From positions 1 to 13,348 of the forward strand of contig JABGPV010000141.1 in assembly GCA_018644785.1 (NCBI GenBank): a stretch of DNA of 13,348 nt, written 5' to 3'. A program made the position numbers and the translations under genes. This stretch comes from Deltaproteobacteria bacterium (GTDB lineage: Bacteria > Desulfobacterota > DSM-4660 > Desulfatiglandales > Desulfatiglandaceae). The notes beneath the pieces are model-generated. The model was not told where the DNA came from. It ran no database searches and was given only the letters and a program-made list of their open reading frames with translations. Positions 1-6,087 of the stretch are shown piece after piece (position 1 is the first letter of the stretch; the number at the start of each line of letters is the position of its first letter).

Positions 1-1
1 C

Positions 2-781
2 GACTTGGTATTGCACCGACTGGCCGATTTGAGCGAGCAGGAGCAGGCCTTGAAGGGGCGCTTGAAAGCGGCCATGGCGTATCCGGTCCTCATGAGCTGT
101 GTGGGGGCGGGGGTGGTTTTTTTCCTGGTGGCCTTTGTGGTCCCCAACGTCACCCGGATTTTCCATGAGATGCATCAGGCGCTGCCGCTGCCCACGGTCA
201 TTCTCATAGGGGTCAGCGATTTTCTCATGAAGTTCTGGTGGCTGGTCCTTGCCATGGCGCTAGGCCTCATGGCGTTGTTCTGGCGGTTGAAAAATACGGG
301 GGAGGGCCGATATAGATGGGATCGGTTTAAACTGGCCATTCCCCTTGTGGGCGCGTTTAATATCAAAACTGCCGTGGCGCGTTTTGCGCGAACCCTGGGA
401 AGCCTGCTTCAAAATGGCGTGCCGCTTTTGACCGCCCTGGATATTGTCAAAAATGTGGTGGGAAACACACTTTTTGCGGAAGTCATCGATGGGGCCATGG
501 ATGCAGTTGAGAAGGGCAACGCCCTTGCCGCCGCCATTACGGGGAACCGTTGTTTTCCGCCCATTGCGGTGCAGATGATTTCGGCCGGCGAGCAAAGCGG
601 CCATCTGGAAGAAATGCTGGATAAAATTGCGGACATGTATGAACGGGAAGTGGAATCACAGGTCCTGACCATGACGTCCATGTTGGAGCCGGTGATGATC
701 CTGTTCATGGGTGTTACCGTCGGGTTTATTGTTATTTCGATGTTGCTGCCGATCTTTGATTTGAATCAGATGATTCGGTAA
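2..781 (+). CDS. gspF: T2SS inner-membrane platform protein GspF (5' end missing)
   Basis: C-terminal 259 residues of the polytopic inner-membrane protein of the T2SS assembly platform, which contacts the GspE ATPase and the pseudopilins. The frame is open from base 2, so the gene starts outside the window; family members are about 400 residues, so roughly 145 are missing. Visible are two hydrophobic segments (about residues 27-49 and 74-94 of the visible part), then a complete second T2SSF helical domain with the typical stretch ARFARTLGSLLQNGVPLLTA and the motif GEQSGHLEEML, and a last membrane segment beginning EPVMILFMG close to the C-terminus. This is the family layout. PilC of type IV pili shares the fold, but the pseudopilin genes downstream fix the assignment to T2SS. 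The TTG at base 5 is internal, not a start. Confidence 0.95.
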   Translation, partial: DLVLHRLADLSEQEQALKGRLKAAMAYPVLMSCVGAGVVFFLVAFVVPNVTRIFHEMHQALPLPTVILIGVSDFLMKFWWLVLAMALGLMALFWRLKNTGEGRYRWDRFKLAIPLVGAFNIKTAVARFARTLGSLLQNGVPLLTALDIVKNVVGNTLFAEVIDGAMDAVEKGNALAAAITGNRCFPPIAVQMISAGEQSGHLEEMLDKIADMYEREVESQVLTMTSMLEPVMILFMGVTVGFIVISMLLPIFDLNQMIR

Positions 782-795
782 GGCGGCAAGCCGCC
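782..795. terminator. Short GC-rich hairpin after gspF, possible weak terminator/attenuator
   Basis: GGCGGC-AA-GCCGCC begins at the base after the gspF stop codon. It can fold as a 5-bp all-GC stem with a CAAG tetraloop. The following bases are GTTTAAAG, a short T run broken by A, so it is only a weak candidate for an intrinsic terminator. Since the T2SS genes continue downstream, partial attenuation or 3'-end protection of an upstream mRNA is more plausible than full termination. This is inference. Confidence 0.4.
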
Positions 796-796
796 G

Positions 797-831
797 TTTA
801 AAGTTTTAAGTTCAAAGTTTTAGGTTTTTCA
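797..831. repeat. Heptamer repeat array 1 (TTTNRRG-type) between gspF and gspG
   Basis: Four consecutive 7-base units can be read: TTTAAAG (797-803), TTTTAAG (804-810), TTCAAAG (811-817) and TTTTAGG (818-824), then a decayed fifth, TTTTTCA. The same unit recurs at 5507-5554 on this strand and at 2354-2381 on the other. The remaining gap (832-876) shows no convincing promoter or other feature. Confidence 0.8.
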
Positions 832-900
832 GTCAATGAACCTCTTGTTTTTTCTGACAGAAAACCAGGTGATAAGATGCCCAACAAGGGCATCACAGAA

Positions 901-905
901 AAGGA
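901..905 (+). promoter_or_regulatory. Ribosome binding site deciding the gspG start
   Basis: AAGGA lies 7 bases before the ATG at 913, which is good spacing. For the alternative in-frame ATG at 907 the spacing would be only about 1 base. The upstream ATG at 877 has only a weaker AGGTG nearby. Confidence 0.55.
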
Positions 906-912
906 TATGAAC

Positions 913-1356
913 ATGTGCAGGAAACGTTTGAATGGTCACGGTTTCACACTGATTGAACTGATGGTGGTCATCGTTATTCTGGGGATTCTGGCCGGTCTCA
1001 TTATTCCGCGCATCATGGGTAGGCCCGAGGAAGCCAGAAGGATGAAAGCCCGGATACAGATGGAGAGCGTAGAGACGGCACTCAGGCTCTACAAACTGGA
1101 TAACGGCGTCTATCCATCCACGGAACAGGGGCTGCAGGCACTGATTGAGGCGCCTGCCGTGGGGGAACTGCCCCGGGCCTGGCGAAAAGGCGGATATCTT
1201 GAAAAAGGGAACGTGCCCAAAGACCCATGGGGTCATGAATACGTCTACCTCAGCCCCGGCCTTCATGATGACTTTGATCTGGTGAGCTACGGGGCCGACG
1301 GCCAGCCCGGGGGAGAGGAGCAGAATAAGGACGTCAACAGTTGGGAGCAGGAGTAA
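913..1356 (+). CDS. gspG: Major pseudopilin GspG
   Basis: 147-residue major pseudopilin, the main subunit of the periplasmic pseudopilus that pushes substrate through the secretin. The prepilin leader MCRKRLNGHG is short and basic; the prepilin peptidase would cut between G10 and F11, just before FTLIEL, with the conserved Glu at mature position 5, followed by a hydrophobic helix to about residue 34. Family hallmarks follow: DNGVYPSTEQGLQAL (64-78), DPWGHEY (104-110), and the C-terminal SYGADGQPGGEE loop that binds calcium in GspG proteins. The usual Asp-x-Asp near the end reads N138-K-D140 here. Start: ATG 913 has the best ribosome site and leader length; ATG 907 and ATG 877 (22-residue leader) are in frame and possible. 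gspH follows 5 bases after or 65 bases after, depending on its start. Confidence 0.95.
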   Translation: MCRKRLNGHGFTLIELMVVIVILGILAGLIIPRIMGRPEEARRMKARIQMESVETALRLYKLDNGVYPSTEQGLQALIEAPAVGELPRAWRKGGYLEKGNVPKDPWGHEYVYLSPGLHDDFDLVSYGADGQPGGEEQNKDVNSWEQE

Positions 1357-1403
1357 CATCCTTGCCGACTCCGCCAAAACAGCGAAACTACGACGGCTGG
1401 ATC

Positions 1404-1409
1404 GGAGGA
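1404..1409 (+). promoter_or_regulatory. Ribosome binding site for the proposed TTG start of gspH
   Basis: GGAGGA stands 12 bases before the TTG at 1422. A second site, AGGAG at 1349-1353, sits 8 bases before another in-frame TTG at 1362. No ATG or GTG start exists in this frame upstream of the prepilin cleavage site, so gspH must use a TTG or another rare start. Confidence 0.5.
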
Positions 1410-1421
1410 TGCCACAGAACC

Positions 1422-1931
1422 TTGGCCCGGAACCATAAAGGCTTTACGTTAATCGAACTGGTGGTGGTGGTAAGCCTCATTGTCATGATGATCGGGTTGA
1501 CCCTGCCGCAGATTCGAAATACCCTGTTGAGTGACGCCTTGAAACGCACCGCGCTTCGCATGGTGGGGCTGGTGAAAAACCTGAGAGACGAGGCGGTGCG
1601 GGAACAGAAAACCTACGGCCTCCGTCTGGATATGGTGCGGCAGCAATACTGGGTCGGATTTACAGCCATGACCGAAGAAGAGCAGATGCTTGCGCGAAAA
1701 AACGCTGAAAAACTGCCCCCGAATGTTCAAATCCTTGATGTATGGTTCAAGGAGGGGGGCAAAATAAGCGAAGGGGAAGCCGTTATCCCGTTTTTCAAAA
1801 AAGGGTATGTCCAGCCTTCTGCTATCCATCTGGGCGATGATGACGGCCGGCGATTCACTATTGTACTGAGCCCTTTCGGGGGAAAGGTTAAAGTGCTGGA
1901 AAGATATGTTGATTTCGAGAATGAAGAATAA
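1422..1931 (+). CDS. gspH: Minor pseudopilin GspH
   Basis: 169-residue minor pseudopilin, part of the pseudopilus tip complex with GspI, GspJ and GspK. The chosen TTG start gives a classical seven-residue leader, MARNHKG, cut before FTLIELVVVV, with Glu at mature position 5, then one hydrophobic helix. After the helix come a typical GspH stretch (KRTALRMVGLVKNLRDEAV) and a beta-rich C-terminal half with FTIVLSPFGGKVKV near the end, which matches the GspH/FimT domain layout. Alternative TTG starts at 1362 (27-residue leader, good AGGAG site) and 1341 (overlapping gspG) are in frame. The 3' end overlaps the gspI start by 11 bases, which suggests translational coupling. Confidence 0.9.
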   Translation: MARNHKGFTLIELVVVVSLIVMMIGLTLPQIRNTLLSDALKRTALRMVGLVKNLRDEAVREQKTYGLRLDMVRQQYWVGFTAMTEEEQMLARKNAEKLPPNVQILDVWFKEGGKISEGEAVIPFFKKGYVQPSAIHLGDDDGRRFTIVLSPFGGKVKVLERYVDFENEE

Positions 1932-2319
1932 ACCTCAAGGGTTTACCCTTCTGGAGGTCATGATCGCCGTTGCCGTGCTGGCCATAGCCCTCTCCGCTGT
2001 GCTGGGGTTGCAGTCGAGAAGCCTGACCCTGGCCGCTGAAAGCCGTTTTCATACCACGGCGTCCCTTCTGGCCCAGGGAAAAATGGCCGAGGCGGCGGTA
2101 GCCGGGCTGGGGAACCTGTCTTCGGACTCAGGGGATTTCGGCGATGTGTTTTCAGGGTATGCCTGGCGCCTGTCCGTACAGAATGCCGATCTTCCCGGCC
2201 TTGAAAAAATGAAAGGCCGCCTCAAGCGGATTGACCTGGAAGTCACCTGTGGTGAAGGTGAGCTTTATTCATATGATCTCAGGTTGTACCGGTTTTTTCC
2301 ACTCGAAACAAAGAAATGA
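1921..2319 (+). CDS. gspI: Minor pseudopilin GspI
   Basis: 132-residue minor pseudopilin that nucleates the tip complex with GspJ and GspK. The leader MKNKPQG is cut before FTLLEVMIAVAVLAIALSAV, with Glu at mature position 5. The short globular part contains ESRFHTTASLLAQGKMAEAA, typical of GspI, whose usual length is about 120-130. ATG 1921 gives the standard seven-residue leader; an ATG five codons upstream (1906) would also work and would deepen the overlap with gspH. Neither has a strong ribosome site, so coupling to gspH translation is likely. The stop codon overlaps the gspJ start (ATGA at 2316-2319). Confidence 0.93.
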   Translation: MKNKPQGFTLLEVMIAVAVLAIALSAVLGLQSRSLTLAAESRFHTTASLLAQGKMAEAAVAGLGNLSSDSGDFGDVFSGYAWRLSVQNADLPGLEKMKGRLKRIDLEVTCGEGELYSYDLRLYRFFPLETKK

Positions 2320-3056
2320 TGGCTATGAAAGCTTTGGATTTCCTTATTAGAACCCTTAAACTTTACACCTTAAACCTTAAACCTGTTATAAATCGGGGTT
2401 TCACGCTTCTTGAGATTCTCATCGCAATTTTCATGCTTGCCCTGGTGGTGACAGCGGTTTTCGGTGCTTTTTCGGGGACTTTCAAGGTGGTGACCGAAAC
2501 CGAAGTTCAGGAAGATATTTATGCCACGGCCCGGGTGGCCCTGGAGCGGATTTCCGAGGACCTGGCTTCCGTCTGTGGGGGCGGTTTGTCCAAAGGGGAA
2601 CAACCCCAAACCGGTGTGACCCGGCAACAATTTCTTTTCGTGGGAGAAGACCATCGGGTGGATGATAAGAATGCGGACACCCTTCGTTTCCTTTCCTCTG
2701 CCCATTTATCCTTCAAGATCGGGCGCCGGGAGGAAGGGCCTGCGGAGATCAGCTATTACACGGAATACAGGGAAGAAACAGACGACCTGGCCCTTTACCG
2801 TTCCGACACCCTGGATTACCTGGAAGGCGGTGAAGATGGGCAGGGGGGCTTACTGCTTTGTGAGGGGTTAAAATGGCTGGATTTCATCTATTATGACAGG
2901 GATGGTGACGCCCACAACACCTGGGATACCACCCAAAGCAGCGGCATGGCACAATTGCCGTCGCGGGTAGAGATTTCCGTTGGGTTTGAAAATGCCCTTG
3001 ATCCGGAAAATCCTCTGCAATTCATGACCGGTGTTGCACTGCCGCCCATTCTGTGA
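2316..3056 (+). CDS. gspJ: Minor pseudopilin GspJ with an enlarged, repeat-encoded leader
   Basis: 246-residue minor pseudopilin of the tip complex. FTLLEILIAIFMLALVV starts at residue 29 after G28, with Glu at mature position 5. The globular part has GspJ features: YATARVALERISEDLASV (about 68-85), a DADTLRFLSSAHLSF-like strand segment and a late segment starting LKWLDFIYYDRDGD. The prepilin leader is 28 residues, much longer than in the other pseudopilins here. Its second half (TLKLYTLNLK) is the translation of four heptamer repeats at 2354-2381. No start codon exists between the repeat and the cleavage site, so any start (ATG 2316, 2319 or 2325, TTG 2334) must translate it. ATG 2316 overlaps the gspI stop. 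Confidence 0.92.
   Translation: MMAMKALDFLIRTLKLYTLNLKPVINRGFTLLEILIAIFMLALVVTAVFGAFSGTFKVVTETEVQEDIYATARVALERISEDLASVCGGGLSKGEQPQTGVTRQQFLFVGEDHRVDDKNADTLRFLSSAHLSFKIGRREEGPAEISYYTEYREETDDLALYRSDTLDYLEGGEDGQGGLLLCEGLKWLDFIYYDRDGDAHNTWDTTQSSGMAQLPSRVEISVGFENALDPENPLQFMTGVALPPIL
2354..2381. repeat. Heptamer repeat array 2 (reverse orientation) inside the gspJ leader
   Basis: Units on this strand are CCTTAAA (2354-2360), CTTTACA (2361-2367), CCTTAAA (2368-2374) and CCTTAAA (2375-2381). Reverse-complemented they read TTTAAGG, TTTAAGG, TGTAAAG and TTTAAGG, the same unit family as arrays 1 and 3 but inverted. The array is translated in frame in gspJ, between the start codon and the prepilin cleavage site. 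Confidence 0.8.
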
Positions 3057-3060
3057 GGGG
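3055..3060 (+). promoter_or_regulatory. Strong ribosome binding site of gspK, overlapping the gspJ stop
   Basis: GAGGGG ends 5 bases before the gspK ATG at 3066, and its first two bases belong to the gspJ TGA. This is one of the clearer ribosome sites in the cluster and fixes the gspK start. Confidence 0.6.
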
Positions 3061-3065
3061 TAGAA

Positions 3066-4067
3066 ATGCCAAAGTCTTCACGGTTGAAAAATCAGAAGGG
3101 CTTCGCTCTGGTCCTGACACTCCTCATGATCAGCATGATGGTGGTGGTGACCCTTCAGTTCAACCGCTCCGTATGGTCCGGGCTTTATGGGTCTTCCAAT
3201 CTTAAGGAAGCCACCCGACTTCGCCTGGTGGCCCGTTCAGGATTTGAGTGCGCCATGATGGTGCTTTCAGAGGACAAAGAGCAGAATCAAGTGGACACCC
3301 TGCTGGAACCCTGGGCGCAATCCAGGGAACTTTCCCTGCAATCAACCGCCCTGTTTGAAAAAGGGCATTTCATGGTGGAAATTTCAGATCTTTGCGGGAA
3401 AATTCAAATCAACCGGCTCTTGGATGATAAGGGCGACTGGCGCCCGGCACAAAGAGATCTGTTTCAGCGGTTTCTACTGTCTAAAGCATTTGGTCTTGAT
3501 TCGGATGAGGTTTCAAATTTGATGGATTTCATCAAAGACTGGCTTGACCCGGATGAAGACATAACCCGTTTTGGTGCCGAATCCGGTTATTGCCAGGGCC
3601 TGGAGCCGCCCTATTCCTGCACAAATGGCCCCCTGTCATCTCTGGACCGTCTGACCCTCATACGGGGTATGAACGAAGAACTGGTCTACGGCACATCTGA
3701 AAAAAAAGGGATTATACCCTCTCTCAGCGTTCATGGGGATGGTAAAATCAATATCAATACTGCGGGGCCGGAAGTCCTTAAAGCCTTGTCAACGGACATG
3801 AATATGGAAATGGTCCAGGACATGATCGCTTATCGGGAGGACCCCACGAACGACCTGGCGGATCCCAAATGGTATCAAAAAGTGCGCGGAATGGATCACA
3901 TTGTTTTCGACGCCGATTTGCTGACCACTGGAAGCGATTATTTTGAAATTCGGTCAACGGGTGTCATGGGAAAAATGGAACAGCACTTAAGGGTATCCGT
4001 TTTCCGGGAACCGGGAAAACCCATACAGGTCCTTCAATGGAATGCCAGCTCGGAGGATACGAACTAA
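3066..4067 (+). CDS. gspK: Tip pseudopilin GspK
   Basis: 333-residue large minor pseudopilin that caps the pseudopilus tip. The leader MPKSSRLKNQKG ends at G12, followed by FALVLTLLMISMMVVV. As usual for GspK, mature position 5 is not Glu (it is Leu). Conserved GspK segments are GKIQINRLLDD (111-121), DWLDPDED (158-165, in the calcium-binding region of the family), the large inserted alpha domain that sets GspK apart from other pseudopilins, and GDGKININTAGPEVLKAL (224-241). Cysteines at 176 and 185 could form a disulfide in the periplasm. The length is usual for the family. The stop codon overlaps the gspL ATG (TAATG at 4065-4069). Confidence 0.95.
   Translation: MPKSSRLKNQKGFALVLTLLMISMMVVVTLQFNRSVWSGLYGSSNLKEATRLRLVARSGFECAMMVLSEDKEQNQVDTLLEPWAQSRELSLQSTALFEKGHFMVEISDLCGKIQINRLLDDKGDWRPAQRDLFQRFLLSKAFGLDSDEVSNLMDFIKDWLDPDEDITRFGAESGYCQGLEPPYSCTNGPLSSLDRLTLIRGMNEELVYGTSEKKGIIPSLSVHGDGKININTAGPEVLKALSTDMNMEMVQDMIAYREDPTNDLADPKWYQKVRGMDHIVFDADLLTTGSDYFEIRSTGVMGKMEQHLRVSVFREPGKPIQVLQWNASSEDTN
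4052..4057 (+). promoter_or_regulatory. Ribosome binding site deciding the gspL start
   Basis: GGAGGA lies 9 bases before the ATG at 4067, near-ideal spacing. This favours ATG 4067 over the in-frame ATG 4037, which lies upstream of the site, inside gspK. Confidence 0.65.
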
Positions 4068-5506
4068 TGCCCCCGAGCGTCACAGGCATTGATATCAATG
4101 ATGATTATCTGACCGCTGTCCAGGTACTCAAGGGATTCGGTGGATGGGAACTCACGGCCTGCGCCCGGATTCATATGAAGGGTGAGGAAGAGCGCCTCCA
4201 TCAGGGACTTTCGATCCTGTCCCAGTCCATGAACCTGACAGGGGGAGAGTGCATTGTTGCCGTTTCGGGGGCGGAAACCTATTATCGAAACCTGGCGGTT
4301 CCCTTTAAGGACAAGAGAAAACAACGGGAAGTTCTCTCCTTTGAACTGGAACCGAACGTTCCCTTTCCCATTGATGATCTGGTGGTCGATTTTGTTTCCA
4401 CAAATCGGTCCGATACACCGGAACTGCTGGCTTTTTTCACCGAAAAACGGGTGATCGGCCAATTGCTGGAGACGCTAAAGACCCATGACATTGATCCGGA
4501 AATGTTGTGTGTCCGGGGTATCCCCATGGCCTTATGGCTGATCAACAATCCGGGGGCGCCCCATAACGGCATTTTGCTGGACCTGGGGGAAAAAAGGGTA
4601 ACCCTGGTTCTGTGGCAGAAAAGCCGGGTGGTATTCATCCGCACGTTTGTCCATGGCAGCGGCACCCAAACCCTTCTGAAGACTGTTCACCATACGGTTC
4701 ACGCTTTTGGAGCGGACAGGACGGCCCATCAAATCAAACGGTTTGAAACCCCTGAAAGAGCGTTTTTGACGGGCCAGGGCGCCACACAGCCCGGGGTATC
4801 GCAATCGGTAGCCGAAACGCTGGGTATTCCCACTGAGCGGGTGGATTTGTGCAATGACGACAGGATTCGGCTGGGGGAACACGCAGAACCGTTATGGGAC
4901 CCTTCACTTATGGACGGCGCCCTCTCTCTGGCATTGGGCCGTTATAGCGCAAAGGGATTGGGGCCGAATCTCAGGAGAAATGGATTTGAAGTCCAAAAAC
5001 GGTCATTTTATCGCACAAAGATCTTCAGGAAAGTTGCGGTCTGGCTATTGGTGATCGCAACGCTTTGGGCCGTTGATATGGGGGTGGATACCTATTTCCT
5101 GAAACAGCGGGCGGCGGCCCTTGACAGCCGGATACTGGTCCTGTTCAAGAAAACATTTCCCCATATAAGCCGCATCGTGGATCCCGTTAAACAGGCGCAG
5201 ATAGAAATTAATGAGTTGAAGCGTGTTGCGACACCGGGCCGGGTGGCGGGGATGAACAGCCGAGCGCTTGATCTGTTTCTGGAAATTTCCGAGCGACTTC
5301 CCGAATCAATGGATTTAAAGGTCTCACGCCTGATGATTGATCCCAATTCCGTCAGGATTAAAGGCGATACCGATACCTACAACACGGTGGATCGGGTAAA
5401 ACAGGGTCTTGAGAAATCGTCCCTTTTTAAGACCACGACCATCAGTTCCGCCAATCTGGATCGGGGGAAAAACAGGGTTTTGTTTGAAATTAAGTTGGGA
5501 AGATGA
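4067..5506 (+). CDS. gspL: T2SS platform protein GspL (PilM-like cytoplasmic domain)
   Basis: 479-residue bitopic inner-membrane protein that binds the GspE ATPase in the cytoplasm and GspM in the membrane and periplasm. The N-terminal part starts VTGIDINDDYLTAVQV, the actin-like (PilM/SHS2) fold opening shared by GspL and PilM, and includes REVLSFELEPNVPFPIDDL (about 87-105) and GILLDLGEKRVTLVL (about 168-182). The NLRRNGFEV motif (about 301-309) comes just before a basic stretch and a single membrane segment (about 322-341). The periplasmic part has a ferredoxin-like ending (MDLKVSRLMIDPNSVRIKG onward), as in GspL/PilN-type proteins. Start 4067 is chosen for its ribosome site and TAATG coupling with gspK. 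Resemblance to PilM is expected; the context makes it GspL. Confidence 0.93.
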   Translation: MPPSVTGIDINDDYLTAVQVLKGFGGWELTACARIHMKGEEERLHQGLSILSQSMNLTGGECIVAVSGAETYYRNLAVPFKDKRKQREVLSFELEPNVPFPIDDLVVDFVSTNRSDTPELLAFFTEKRVIGQLLETLKTHDIDPEMLCVRGIPMALWLINNPGAPHNGILLDLGEKRVTLVLWQKSRVVFIRTFVHGSGTQTLLKTVHHTVHAFGADRTAHQIKRFETPERAFLTGQGATQPGVSQSVAETLGIPTERVDLCNDDRIRLGEHAEPLWDPSLMDGALSLALGRYSAKGLGPNLRRNGFEVQKRSFYRTKIFRKVAVWLLVIATLWAVDMGVDTYFLKQRAAALDSRILVLFKKTFPHISRIVDPVKQAQIEINELKRVATPGRVAGMNSRALDLFLEISERLPESMDLKVSRLMIDPNSVRIKGDTDTYNTVDRVKQGLEKSSLFKTTTISSANLDRGKNRVLFEIKLGR

Positions 5507-5554
5507 TTTTAGGTTTCAAGTTTCGAGTTTAAAGTTTCAAGTTAAGGTTTGAGG
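5507..5554. repeat. Heptamer repeat array 3 (TTTNRRG-type) between gspL and gspM
   Basis: Units are TTTTAGG (5507-5513), TTTCAAG (5514-5520), TTTCGAG (5521-5527), TTTAAAG (5528-5534), TTTCAAG (5535-5541), a 6-base slip TTAAGG (5542-5547) and TTTGAGG (5548-5554). The array fills nearly the whole 59-base gspL-gspM gap and begins right after the gspL stop. The final GAGG may double as a weak, distant ribosome site for gspM. Confidence 0.85.
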
Positions 5555-5565
5555 TTGAGTAGAGA

Positions 5566-6087
5566 ATGCAGTTAGGGAAACGGGAAAGATTTTTTGTCCA
5601 GCTGGCCGTTTTTGCGGTAGCAGCCTTCTGTCTTCTTCAATTCGGGGTCTTTCCCGTGTTGGCAGATCGTAAACGCTTGCAAAAGAGCATCGACCTAAAG
5701 GAGAAGGGCCTGGTAGAAATGGTTCGATTGTCTCAGGAATATGCGGTCCTCAAAGAGCGATCCCATACTGCTGAAAATGTCATTCGGAAAAGGCCGCCTG
5801 GATTCACCCTTTTCTCATTCCTTGAAAAGGCTGCAGGCAAAGCCGGGGTCAAACGCCATATCAAATACATGAAGCCCTCTTCGGCAAAGGGTGAAGGCGG
5901 GTGGAAAGAGACCATGGTGGAAATGAAGCTGGACAAGGTTTCCCTTAAACGATTCATGGATTATTTGGTTTTGATCGAGTTATCAAAAAAAGCCATTCAA
6001 CTCAGGCGATGCGCCGTAACGGAAAACAAAGGACGAAAAGGCACACTGGATGTGGTCCTCCAGGTGGTCACTTACGAGGCCCCATGA
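5566..6087 (+). CDS. gspM: T2SS platform protein GspM
   Basis: 173-residue small bitopic inner-membrane protein that partners GspL in the platform. It has a short basic cytoplasmic N-terminus (MQLGKRERF), one membrane helix (about residues 9-32), a coiled-coil-like stretch (about 35-65) and a small C-terminal periplasmic domain (about 80-170) containing FSFLEKAAGKAGV, DKVSLKRFMDYLVLIE and LRRCAVTENKGRKGTLDVVL, the usual GspM/PilO-like pattern. The length is normal for GspM. It follows repeat array 3, so its ribosome site is poorly defined. The stop overlaps the gspN ATG (ATGA at 6084-6087). Sequence conservation in this family is low; gene position supports the call. Confidence 0.87.
   Translation: MQLGKRERFFVQLAVFAVAAFCLLQFGVFPVLADRKRLQKSIDLKEKGLVEMVRLSQEYAVLKERSHTAENVIRKRPPGFTLFSFLEKAAGKAGVKRHIKYMKPSSAKGEGGWKETMVEMKLDKVSLKRFMDYLVLIELSKKAIQLRRCAVTENKGRKGTLDVVLQVVTYEAP

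Noticed and set aside
845..876. Promoter before gspG (TTGTTT with GATAAG)
   Set aside because: The spacing between the two hexamer-like elements is 20 bases and the matches are poor; nothing distinguishes it from chance.
829..1377. A 182-codon minus-strand open frame opposite gspG
   Set aside because: It covers the whole conserved gspG gene on the other strand and has no recognisable domain or ribosome site.
4037..4066. Ten extra N-terminal residues for GspL from ATG 4037
   Set aside because: The GGAGGA ribosome site at 4052-4057 and the TAATG overlap point to ATG 4067, and the GspL fold begins just after it.
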